NCBI GenBank assembly: GCA_963721645.1
Contig: CAVRJK010000002.1
Coordinates: 310,001 to 374,000 of the forward strand
Length of the DNA stretch: 64,000 nt
Direction of reading: 5' to 3'
Source of the DNA: JALZKA01 sp963721645
Lineage (GTDB): Bacteria; Actinomycetota; Thermoleophilia; Solirubrobacterales; 70-9
Under the pieces are notes generated by a model. The model did no database searches, was not told the origin of the DNA, and saw only the letters and a program-made list of their open reading frames with translations. Shown piece by piece: positions 8,969 through 16,892 of the stretch (the first letter of the stretch is position 1; each line of letters opens with the position of its first letter). The position numbers and the translations under genes are program-made.

Positions 8969-11900
8969 TCAACCGAACCGCTCGGCGACTGCCCGGGCGC
9001 GAGCGAGCTCGGGAGACGCGCCCAGCCCGCTGAGGATCTCGATCGCTGAAGAGGCCAGATCCTCTGCTTCGCTCGCCTGCCCCCGATCGCCGAGCCACGC
9101 CGCCAGATCAGTCTGCGCGCGAGCCAGCCAGAAGGGGTAGCCGAGCTCGGCGAAGCCGGCGGTCGCCGCACGAAGCTTCTCCTCGACTCTCTCGTGGTCG
9201 CCACGCGCGATCCCGATCCGGCCCTGGGCGCGCGCAAGTTCGGCCCGCACCAGGGGCGCCACTCGCCCGCGCGGCTCGTTCACGAGCAGCTCGACCAGAC
9301 CCTCCGCCCGTTCGATCTGCCCAGACGACAGGGCCGCGTCCACGGCATCGCCCCAGGAGATCCGCACTCCATCCCCAGTTGCTCCATGAACCGCCATGGA
9401 CCCCCGCGCCGACTCCTCCAGCGCCTCAGCTGCCTCCTCGGCCCTGTCCTCCGCGAGCGCCGTCATTCCGGCGACCCCGAGGTAGAGGTGTGGAGTGTCG
9501 TAATCGGCCTCGTCTTTCCAATCGGCTATGCCGGCGAGGTGAGAGCGGGCCGCCGCGCCCGCGCCGCGCCGGGCTTCCAGCAGTCCAAGCACGTAGTGGG
9601 CGTCGTGAGCCTCATAGCCGCCCGCCAAAGCCCCGGCGAGGGCCTCGGCGCCCAGCGCTTCCACATCGTCCCAGCGACCGTGCCAGAGCAGAGCCACCAT
9701 CAGGTTGCCGAGGCCGATGCCCTCTTGGTCTCGCCGACCGAGCTGGCGAGCGGCCGCCAGCGCCGCCTCGCACGCGGGAATCACATCCGACATATCGCGT
9801 TTGATCCGGATGTCGGCGACGTTCGAGAGATACAGCGGCCGATCCGGCAGCCGGTGGCGTTCGGCCAGGGCGCTAATACCCCCGTACAGCGCTCGTGCCT
9901 CCTCGTAGCGTCCCGCGGCAAGCGCGGCGATCCCCCGCATGTTGAGGCAGCGGGCCGTGAGAGAGGGGAGCTCGAGGGCCTCGGCTGTGTCCAACGCTCT
10001 CGCGAGGTACGGCTCCGTCTCCGGGAGCCGACCCTCACGCTGGAGCAGGATCGCCATCTCGAGTTGAAGCTCGGCGACCTCGGGATCGATCTCGGAGGGG
10101 TCGAATGCTTCGAGTGCGCCCAGCACCCGGGTTTTGGCCTCGTCGTGCCTGCCCATGCGCGAGAGAGCACGCGCGAGCGGCGCAACCAGACGCGCTGCGT
10201 CGCGGTCGCGCCCCGCCCCTGTATGGAGCGAAACAGCCTGCTCGAGTAACTCCACAGCCCTTGGGAAGCGTCCCGCCCATGTGGCCATCCGACCCGCTTC
10301 CTCGAGCAGCTCGGCGCGCTCGTCCTCGCGATCGGACAGCTCGATCGCGCTCCGCAGGATGCGCTCGGCCGCGTCTGGGGCACCGGAGGCGGCCACTCGC
10401 TGAGATGCCCGCCGCAGCGCGGCCAGAGCATCCGCCCGAAGATCCTCGGAGTCGGGATCCCCGGACCCCGCCCGGTAGGCGTCGAGGAGGTGGGCCGCGA
10501 TCACCTCGGCGACCTCCTCTCCATCGTTCGGGAAGGTCGAGCGCAGATGCTTAGCGGCGGCAACGTGCAATGGGCGCCGTTCCCGCTTGGCGATCATCTT
10601 GTATGCGACCGTTCGTAGGAGGCCCTGCGAAAAGCTGAAGTGGCCGCGGTTTGGCGAGAGGGGATCGGTATGGACCGTGAAGATGTCGCGCTGAACCAAC
10701 GTCGCAAGGACATCGTCGAGACGTACGGCGTCGATCCCCGTCATCGCGGCGACGCTTGTGCGCGGAAAGCTGCCGCCGAAGATCGCGGTCGCCTTGACCA
10801 CCTCGCGCTCCTCGGCGCCGAGCGAGTCGAGCCTGGCCGAGAGCAGTGAGTTGAGGCTCGCCGGGACATCGAGCTCCCCGATCTCGCCGGAGGGCTCGAG
10901 CCGCCCGTCGCGCTCGGTCAGGACGCCTCGATCGACGAGGGTGCGGATGGTCTCAACCGCGTAGAGGGGGACTCCCTCCGCTTGGGAGACGATTCGCGCG
11001 AGCGCAGGTGGGGGCAAATCCGGGACCAACCCCAAAAGCAGGTCCTCGACCGCCGGGTCGGGGAGCGGGTCGAGCGCGAGAAGAGTTCCACCACGGACGT
11101 CCTCGGGCCAGCCGGGGCGTCGCACCGACAGCTCCGGGCGAGCGAAGCTGCAGACGAAGATCGGGCGCTCCGAGGCCCAGTCGAGCAGATGCTCGATGAA
11201 GTCGAGCAGGCCCTCGTCGGCCCACTGCGTGTCCTCGAAGATCATCACGACCGGGTGGTGCTCGCTGAGACGCTCGAAGAACAAACGCCAGCCTGCGAAC
11301 AGCTCGTCACGCGCGAGCGGCGATTGGCCGGTTCCAAGCAGGCTTTCGAGCGCTGTCGAGATTCGGCTGCGCTCCTCCGTATCGGGCACCCAGCGCTCCA
11401 GGCCGGCCGCCAGCTTCTCCTCGATCTCTGCGGCTGTGCTCTCCTCGGAAATCCCCAGGCGCTGGCGAACCATTTCCGTCAGCGCCCAGTACGCCACGCC
11501 ATCGCCGTAGGAGAGGGAGCGGCCCGTATGCCACAGCACGTCGTTGGCGATTCCGTCCGCGTACTTGGAGAGTTCCCAGCCCAGCCGGGACTTGCCGACC
11601 CCGGCCGGCCCAGAGACGCCCACGATCCGGGCTCCACCCCGATCGAGGCAGGCGTGGAGGAGGTCCTTGATCAGTCGCAGCTGAGCGTCGCGGCCGACGA
11701 GCGGCGCTTCGAGGCCGCTGGAGCGCTGCGCGCCTGCGACCCCCGCGACCGTACGCAGGGCTCGGAAGAGCTGGATCGGCTCCCTCTTTCCCTTGGCCGC
11801 GTGCTCGCCGGCGTCCTCGTAGGCGATCGATGCGGAGGTCACCTGACGGGTCGTCTCATCGACGAAGACCGAGCCCGGTTCGGCAGCCGCCTGCACCCTC

Positions 11901-12505
11901 GCAGCGGTGTTGACGCGGTCTCCGACCACCAGCCCCTGATCGGGATTCGCGACTGAGGCGACCTGGCCGGTAACGATCCCGGCCCGAGCGCGTAGATCCG
12001 GCACGCCGTTCTCGGCGCCGAAGACGGCCACGGCCTCGACCAGGTCGAGCCCTGCGCGGACAGACCGCTCGGCGTCGTCTTCACGCGCTCGCGGTACGCC
12101 CCACACGGCCATGACGGCGTCCCCGATGAACTTCTCGATGGTGCCGCCGTACCGGCCGATGATCGCCTTGCTCCTGTCGAAGTAGGCGCTGAGCAGCTCC
12201 CGCACATCCTCGGAGTCCCGCGACTCGGAAAGTGTCGTGAACCCGACGAGGTCGACGAACAGGACGGAGACGTGGCGTAGCTCCGCGGTTGGCCCGGCGG
12301 GATCGGTCGAGCGGGGAGGACCAGGGGCACGGGGCCCATCGTCCGGGGTTGTGGCTTCGAAACGCGTGCCGCACTCGTTGCAGAACTTGTGGGTAGGGTC
12401 GCGCGGCGCGCCGCAGTTCGGGCACGCAGAGGCGAGCGCCTCACCGCAGGAGTTGCAGAAGCGCGCTCCTGCCGGGTTTTCTGATTCGCAGATCGAGCAG
12501 ACCAA
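8969..12505 (-). CDS. Zinc-ribbon / class III adenylate cyclase / STAND-like ATPase / TPR protein
   Basis: Cytoplasmic signalling protein of about 1178 residues. Order: double zinc ribbon (CSICESENPAGARFCNSCG and CPNCG...FCNECG); class III nucleotide cyclase with metal-binding Asp in VLFVDLVGFT and in EKFIGDAVMAVWG, and GDRVNTAARVQ supplying Asn and Arg for the transition state; an ATPase module with P-loop GPAGVGKS and Walker B VVMIFEDTQWAD; then a long helical TPR-like region to the end. The Lys in EKFIGD suits ATP over GTP, so cAMP is the likely product. The frame is open to 12742, across the divergent gene. TTG at 12505 is preferred because GGTGA lies just before it and the zinc ribbon starts at once. 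It is divergent from the MFS-cNMP-patatin fusion. Confidence 0.88.
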   Translation of the reverse strand: MVCSICESENPAGARFCNSCGEALASACPNCGAPRDPTHKFCNECGTRFEATTPDDGPRAPGPPRSTDPAGPTAELRHVSVLFVDLVGFTTLSESRDSEDVRELLSAYFDRSKAIIGRYGGTIEKFIGDAVMAVWGVPRAREDDAERSVRAGLDLVEAVAVFGAENGVPDLRARAGIVTGQVASVANPDQGLVVGDRVNTAARVQAAAEPGSVFVDETTRQVTSASIAYEDAGEHAAKGKREPIQLFRALRTVAGVAGAQRSSGLEAPLVGRDAQLRLIKDLLHACLDRGGARIVGVSGPAGVGKSRLGWELSKYADGIANDVLWHTGRSLSYGDGVAYWALTEMVRQRLGISEESTAAEIEEKLAAGLERWVPDTEERSRISTALESLLGTGQSPLARDELFAGWRLFFERLSEHHPVVMIFEDTQWADEGLLDFIEHLLDWASERPIFVCSFARPELSVRRPGWPEDVRGGTLLALDPLPDPAVEDLLLGLVPDLPPPALARIVSQAEGVPLYAVETIRTLVDRGVLTERDGRLEPSGEIGELDVPASLNSLLSARLDSLGAEEREVVKATAIFGGSFPRTSVAAMTGIDAVRLDDVLATLVQRDIFTVHTDPLSPNRGHFSFSQGLLRTVAYKMIAKRERRPLHVAAAKHLRSTFPNDGEEVAEVIAAHLLDAYRAGSGDPDSEDLRADALAALRRASQRVAASGAPDAAERILRSAIELSDREDERAELLEEAGRMATWAGRFPRAVELLEQAVSLHTGAGRDRDAARLVAPLARALSRMGRHDEAKTRVLGALEAFDPSEIDPEVAELQLEMAILLQREGRLPETEPYLARALDTAEALELPSLTARCLNMRGIAALAAGRYEEARALYGGISALAERHRLPDRPLYLSNVADIRIKRDMSDVIPACEAALAAARQLGRRDQEGIGLGNLMVALLWHGRWDDVEALGAEALAGALAGGYEAHDAHYVLGLLEARRGAGAAARSHLAGIADWKDEADYDTPHLYLGVAGMTALAEDRAEEAAEALEESARGSMAVHGATGDGVRISWGDAVDAALSSGQIERAEGLVELLVNEPRGRVAPLVRAELARAQGRIGIARGDHERVEEKLRAATAGFAELGYPFWLARAQTDLAAWLGDRGQASEAEDLASSAIEILSGLGASPELARARAVAERFG

Positions 12506-12584
12506 GGCATCACCGAGCTGAACCCGGGCAGCGTAAAGCAGGGGGGCGGCCGGCATGTAGGGTGGTGCCGTGGTGAGGGAGCCC

Positions 12585-15500
12585 ATGCGTAGGCGCGCAC
12601 CTTCGCCGCGAACGGTCTTTGGCGTCGCCTCGCTCGGCGTGCTGATGGCGTTCATCGACGCGACGATCGTCAACATCGCCTTCCCGGACATCGGAGCGAC
12701 CTTCGACGGCAGCTCGATCTCCGCGCTCTCGTGGGTGCTCAACGCCTACAACATCGTCTTCGCGGCCTTCCTCGTGGCAGCCGGGCGAATTGCCGACCTG
12801 ATCGGGCGGCGTCGCGTCTTCCTCCTTGGCCTGGTGACCTTCACCGTGGCCTCCGCCTTGTGTGGCGCCGCCCCGACGCTTGAGACCCTCGTCCTCTTCC
12901 GGATCCTTCAGGCGATCGGAGCGGCACTGATCGTGCCCTCCGCACTCGCGCTCGTGCTGGACGCGTTCCCAGCCGAGCGCAGGGCCCACGCGGTCGCCTT
13001 GCTCTCCGCGGTCGGCGCGCTCGCCGCGGGAATCGGCCCCTCGCTCGGTGGCCTCCTGGTCAGCGCCGAGAGCTGGAGGCTGGTCTTCCTGGTCAATGTG
13101 CCGATCGGGATCGTGGGCTACGTCCTTGCCAGCCGCCAGCTGGTGGAGAGCAGGGCTCCGGGGCGGCGGCGGATGCCCGATATGGCCGGGGCGCTGATCT
13201 TTGCCGTGGCGATATCGGCGCTGGTACTCGGCGTCGTCAAGGCCGAGGACTGGGGTTGGGCGAGCGCCGGGGTGGTCGCGAGCTTTGCGGCAGCCGTGAT
13301 CCTGCTCGTGGGGTTCGTACGCCGTTCGCGCCGTCATCGCTCGCCGGTGATCGACCTCTCTCTGCTTCGGATCCGGACGTTCAGCGTGGCCAACGCGATG
13401 ACGATCCTCGCATCGGCCGGATTCTTCGGCTACACGCTCGTCAACGTCCTGTTCCTCACCGGCGTCTGGCAGTACACCGTGCTCGAGGCGGGACTCGCCA
13501 TCACCCCGGGACCATTCGTGGCCGCCGCCATCGCAGGCCCGACGAGCCGGATGGCCGAGCGCTTCGGGCACCGCCCGGTCCTCGTGGCCGGAGGCCTGAT
13601 CTGGGCGGCGGCGGTTTTCTGGTTCGTCGTCCGGGTCGAGCTGGCGCCGGACTTCCTTTCGGTCTGGCTTCCGGGAATGATCCTGCTCGGCATTGGCGCG
13701 GGCACCCTGCTCCCCAACATCAGCGCCGCGGCGGTCGCCTCCGCCCCGGGCCAGAGCTTTGCCACCGCGACCGGCCTCAACTCGGTCGCAAGACAGGTCG
13801 GCGCGGCGGTCGGGGTCGCGATCGTGGTCGCGATCATCGGCACGCCGACACTCGCAACCGTCGGAGATGTCTTCGATCGCGCGTGGACCTTTTCGGCGAT
13901 CTGCCTCGCGACCGCCGGAATCGGCTGCCTGGGGGTCCGGCGGCTCACACCCGCCCAGAGCGTCGAGGCCCCCGCGCTGGGAAGCGCGGCGCGGCTGGTG
14001 CTCGGCGAGCGACCGGCAGCGTCTGCCGTCGGGCTCTCTGAGACGGCTTCCCCACCACGCGCAGTCGGCGAATTGGCCGTATCTCTTCCGAAGCGGCCCG
14101 AGTCGACTGCCGAGTTCCTTGCCCGGGCCGCGCTCTTCGCGCCGCTCTCCGATCAGCTCCGGGAGGCGGTCGCCGAGCGGGCCGTGGACATCCACGTGCC
14201 GGCCGGTGCGCTCCTCTTCAGCAAGGGCGACCCCGCCGACGACCTGTATGTGGTGCGGGCGGGCATGCTGGAGGTCGTCGCCGAAAGCGACTCGGGAGAA
14301 GATCCGAGGGTGCTTCGCACGCTCGGACGGGGCCAGGCCCTGGGGGAGCTGGCCCTGCTGACCTCCTCGCCCCGGTCGGCGACGGTTCGTGCCGTCCGCA
14401 ACAGCGATCTGATCTCGATCGCCCGAAAGGACTTCGACAGGCTGCTCGGGGAGGCGCCGGAGCTGTCGCTCGCGCTCAATCGTGTCCTCGCCACTCAGCT
14501 CCAGGAGAGCCAGGGGGCCCTCGCGCATTCGCGCGCCGTCCCGACGACGATCGCGCTTGTCGCCGGTGACGATCAGGTCCCCCTCGAACAGCTTTCGCGG
14601 CAACTCGCCGGCGCGCTCGGCCGCTGGGGGGAAACCGCGTTGCTTGGCGGCGCGGAGATGGAGCCGACGGTCGACGAGAGTCGTGCGGCCGCCATCTACT
14701 CGCCGCTGCTCGACCGGGCCGAGGCCAACTCCGATCAGATCGTGCTCGTTGCCGGGTCCGCCCTGGACCTCGATTCCTGGGGAAGGTTCTGCCTCCAGCA
14801 GGCCGATCGCGTTCTGCTCGTCGCCTCCGGTCCCCTCCCCGCGGGCGCGACGCCTCGGACGGAGCTGCGGGCATGCGATCTGGTGGCGTGGGACATCGAG
14901 CCCGGTTCTCGCGCGCTCGGGGGCTGGACGGAGGCAGTCGACCCGGGCGAGACCCACGCGCTTCGGAGCTCAACCCTGGAGGCTGACGTGGAGCGGACCG
15001 CGCGCCGGCTCTCCGGGCGTTCGCTCGGGATCGTGCTCTCCGGGGGAGGCGCCCGGGCCTTCTCGCACATCGGAGTGCTGGAGGAGCTGACGGCGGCGGG
15101 CCTTGCGATCGACCGGGTCGCGGGTGTGAGCATGGGCGCGTTCGTCGGCGCGATGTTCGCGATGGAGATGGATCCCACGGAGATCGACGCCCGCTGTTAC
15201 GAGGAGTTCGTCCGCCGCCGCCCCCTCAGCGACTACACGATCCCACGGCACGGCCTGATCCGCGGAGACCGGGTACGGGCGATGCTCGAGCGGAACTTCG
15301 GTAGCGTCGCGATCGAGGAGTTGCGCCGGAGCTTCATGAGCGGAGCTGCCGATCTGCGCTCCGCCGAGCTCGTCGTCAACCGATCGGGCTCGCTCTACGA
15401 GGCGGTCGGTACGAGCATCTGCATCCCGGTCCTGGCGGCGCCGGAGGTGCGCGGCCGGAAGCTGCTCGTTGACGGGGCTCTGATCGACAACTTGCCGGTT

Positions 15501-15833
15501 GGAACCATGGCGGCCCTCGGAGAGGGACCGGTGATCGCCGTCGATGTGAAGGCGACGCTCGAGCACGACGCGCAGAATGGTGAGTCGGCCGCCGACCCGA
15601 CCGAGCGGAGCGAAGCGCGACAGCCCGGTCTGGGGGAGACCTTGATGCGGGTGATGCTTTTCGGAAGCTCCGACACCTCCGCCTCGGCGCGGGCGCATGC
15701 CGACCTGACCATCGAGCCCCGGGCCGACGGCGTCGGCCTGTTCGAGTTCCACCAGCTCGACGCTGCTCGTGAGGCCGGTAGAGCGGCCGCCAGAGAGGCG
15801 CTCGAGTCGGCCCCCGCGTCCCTGTTCAGGTGA
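12585..15833 (+). CDS. Fusion: DHA2-type MFS transporter + cyclic-nucleotide-binding domain + patatin-like phospholipase
   Basis: Single open frame of about 1082 residues. Residues about 10-455 form a 14-helix drug/H+ antiporter (MAFIDATIVNIAFPDIG, loop GRIADLIGRRR, motif C-like GALAAGIGPSLGG). About 510-640 is a cNMP-binding domain with the phosphate-binding cassette GELALLTSSPRSATV, including the Arg that contacts the cyclic phosphate. About 815-975 is a patatin lipase: oxyanion loop GGGARAF, nucleophile elbow GVSMG and catalytic DGA, in the NTE/RssA style. The region between (about 650-810) resembles the linker of NTE-like proteins. GAGGG lies upstream of ATG 12585; in-frame GTG at 12570 is an alternative. 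The neighbouring divergent cyclase could supply the ligand. No frameshift is seen at either junction. Confidence 0.92.
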   Translation: MRRRAPSPRTVFGVASLGVLMAFIDATIVNIAFPDIGATFDGSSISALSWVLNAYNIVFAAFLVAAGRIADLIGRRRVFLLGLVTFTVASALCGAAPTLETLVLFRILQAIGAALIVPSALALVLDAFPAERRAHAVALLSAVGALAAGIGPSLGGLLVSAESWRLVFLVNVPIGIVGYVLASRQLVESRAPGRRRMPDMAGALIFAVAISALVLGVVKAEDWGWASAGVVASFAAAVILLVGFVRRSRRHRSPVIDLSLLRIRTFSVANAMTILASAGFFGYTLVNVLFLTGVWQYTVLEAGLAITPGPFVAAAIAGPTSRMAERFGHRPVLVAGGLIWAAAVFWFVVRVELAPDFLSVWLPGMILLGIGAGTLLPNISAAAVASAPGQSFATATGLNSVARQVGAAVGVAIVVAIIGTPTLATVGDVFDRAWTFSAICLATAGIGCLGVRRLTPAQSVEAPALGSAARLVLGERPAASAVGLSETASPPRAVGELAVSLPKRPESTAEFLARAALFAPLSDQLREAVAERAVDIHVPAGALLFSKGDPADDLYVVRAGMLEVVAESDSGEDPRVLRTLGRGQALGELALLTSSPRSATVRAVRNSDLISIARKDFDRLLGEAPELSLALNRVLATQLQESQGALAHSRAVPTTIALVAGDDQVPLEQLSRQLAGALGRWGETALLGGAEMEPTVDESRAAAIYSPLLDRAEANSDQIVLVAGSALDLDSWGRFCLQQADRVLLVASGPLPAGATPRTELRACDLVAWDIEPGSRALGGWTEAVDPGETHALRSSTLEADVERTARRLSGRSLGIVLSGGGARAFSHIGVLEELTAAGLAIDRVAGVSMGAFVGAMFAMEMDPTEIDARCYEEFVRRRPLSDYTIPRHGLIRGDRVRAMLERNFGSVAIEELRRSFMSGAADLRSAELVVNRSGSLYEAVGTSICIPVLAAPEVRGRKLLVDGALIDNLPVGTMAALGEGPVIAVDVKATLEHDAQNGESAADPTERSEARQPGLGETLMRVMLFGSSDTSASARAHADLTIEPRADGVGLFEFHQLDAAREAGRAAAREALESAPASLFR

Positions 15834-15880
15834 GGACGCTTCGGAACCGTCGCCACCCCTGCCTGGAAGGTCAGCGGCGA

Positions 15881-15903
15881 AGGTTCAAATCCTGTCCTCG
15901 CTA
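15881..15903 (+). pseudogene. 3' fragment of an initiator-like tRNA
   Basis: Twenty-three bases match the T-arm and 3' acceptor strand of the tRNA at 5429-5451 with one mismatch (base 15898), and a terminator hairpin of related sequence follows, as it does behind the intact tRNA. No matching 5' acceptor, D-arm or anticodon arm is present upstream, so this is a fragment, not a gene. Confidence 0.7.
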
Positions 15904-15910
15904 GTGGCAG

Positions 15911-15935
15911 AAGCTCGCTCTACGAGCGGGCTTTT
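15911..15935 (+). terminator. Terminator hairpin behind the MFS-patatin gene and tRNA fragment
   Basis: AAGCTCGCTC/GAGCGGGCTT forms a 10-bp stem with one G-T pair and a TAC loop, followed by TTTT. It resembles the terminator at 5457-5485 and probably ends transcription of the upstream fusion gene. Confidence 0.75.
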
Positions 15936-16003
15936 CTCGTAGGCGGTCAGTCTTCGGCATCGGACTGTGGCACCCAGCGAGTACCGGAACGCAGTGGCCG
16001 CGC

Positions 16004-16032
16004 TTCAAAAACGCCCCTTCCGCGTGTAAGGT
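16004..16032 (+). promoter_or_regulatory. Possible promoter for the second cupredoxin gene
   Basis: TTCAAA (16004-16009) and TAAGGT (16027-16032) are 17 bases apart, upstream of a 130-base leader. The leader holds a well-spaced AGGGGG and a 7-codon ATG-to-TAA frame (16073-16096). The match to a sigma-70 promoter is moderate. Confidence 0.35.
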
Positions 16033-16159
16033 TTCCGCCGATCGGCGATCACGATCAGGAGTTAGGGGGACCATGGCTCGGGGGGAGCAGGGATAACACC
16101 CGTGGGAAGTGATCGCATTCACATGACGCCACGGGGTGGCGCAGAAAGGGAGTAAGAAA

Positions 16160-16726
16160 ATGGAACTGGCTATTTCGAGGAAGGTGAAGGTCGGCGTCCT
16201 CGCACTGGGACTGGTCGGGACGCTCGCGTTCACGTCCGCAAACGACGCACCCGCAGCAAAGAAGGGAGCGTTCGCTTTCGTTGAGATGGTGAACGGCCCC
16301 ACGGGCCCCGAGTTCACGCAGACTTCGGACACGATTCCCTCTGATCAGTCCCTGGCGATCAGGAACTTGACCAAGCCGAACAAGTTCGGCCCGCACTTCT
16401 TCACGCTGGCGGAGAAGTCCGACATCCCGAACACCAAGGCCGAGTTCAACAAGTGCGACAAGCTGAAGGGCATCTGCGGCAAGCTCGTCAAGGCCCACGA
16501 CATCAGGCTCAAGGACTTCAAGGTTCGCGAGCAGCTCGCCACGAAGGGCGTCGATGGATGGGACACCCTTTTCTCGGACAACGCCAGGGGCGACTCGTGG
16601 TATTCGGAGACGAAGGGCGAGGAATTCGGCCAGGGCATCAGCGCGGAGGCCGGGACGACGCTGAACTACTTCTGCGTCATCCACGCCCCCAAGATGAAGG
16701 GCTCGATCGACGTCGTCGAACCGTAG
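16160..16726 (+). CDS. Exported cupredoxin-like protein, copy 2
   Basis: Exported protein of 188 residues, paralogous to the product at 2076-2648. Shared features in order: signal peptide, FGPHFFTL (His ligand), a Cys-bearing insert (FNKCDKLKGIC), GVDGWDTLFSDNARGDSWYSETKGE, and YFCVIHAPKMKGSIDV with Cys, His and Met spaced as in type 1 copper proteins, though here HAPKM replaces the HPEM of copy 1. ATG 16160 is chosen because AAGGGAG lies seven bases upstream. It stands alone, with no oxidase beside it. A leader of over 100 bases and a terminator behind it suggest a monocistronic unit. The function, probably periplasmic or surface electron transfer or copper binding, is inferred. Confidence 0.8.
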   Translation: MELAISRKVKVGVLALGLVGTLAFTSANDAPAAKKGAFAFVEMVNGPTGPEFTQTSDTIPSDQSLAIRNLTKPNKFGPHFFTLAEKSDIPNTKAEFNKCDKLKGICGKLVKAHDIRLKDFKVREQLATKGVDGWDTLFSDNARGDSWYSETKGEEFGQGISAEAGTTLNYFCVIHAPKMKGSIDVVEP

Positions 16727-16745
16727 CGATGGCCACCGGTGGCAG

Positions 16746-16771
16746 CCGGCGTTTCGCCGTCGCCGGTTTTT
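16746..16771 (+). terminator. Terminator of the second cupredoxin gene
   Basis: CCGGCG and CGCCGG form a 6-bp G-C stem around a 9-base loop, followed directly by five T, about 20 bases after the TAG stop. Confidence 0.7.
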
Positions 16772-16788
16772 GACCAGAGCCGCGACGA

Positions 16789-16823
16789 GCGCAGCCACGC
16801 CGGCATTCCCGGCGTGGCTGCGC
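16789..16823. terminator. Very stable 15-bp hairpin
   Basis: A perfect 15-bp inverted repeat (arms 16789-16803 and 16809-16823, nearly all G-C) with a 5-base loop. It lies between the cupredoxin terminator and the CocE-type gene. It has only a short GTTTG tail, so it may be a back-up terminator or an RNA structure in the next leader. Confidence 0.6.
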
Positions 16824-16892
16824 GCGTTTGTGCCTATGCCAGCGTCCCGCCGAAGCGTTGTGTCGGAGAACCGGCGCGGCTCTCGTCGCGGG

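Noticed and set aside
12510..14957. Very long minus-strand open frame opposite the MFS-cNMP-patatin gene
   Set aside because: Arg/Gly/Asp-rich, no motif or membrane pattern; a shadow of a GC-rich gene whose plus-strand domains are certain.
15830..15903. A complete tRNA gene ending at the fragment
   Set aside because: A 6-bp acceptor pairing can be drawn, but the T-stem has a mismatch and there is no D-arm or anticodon arm; it would also overlap a gene stop.
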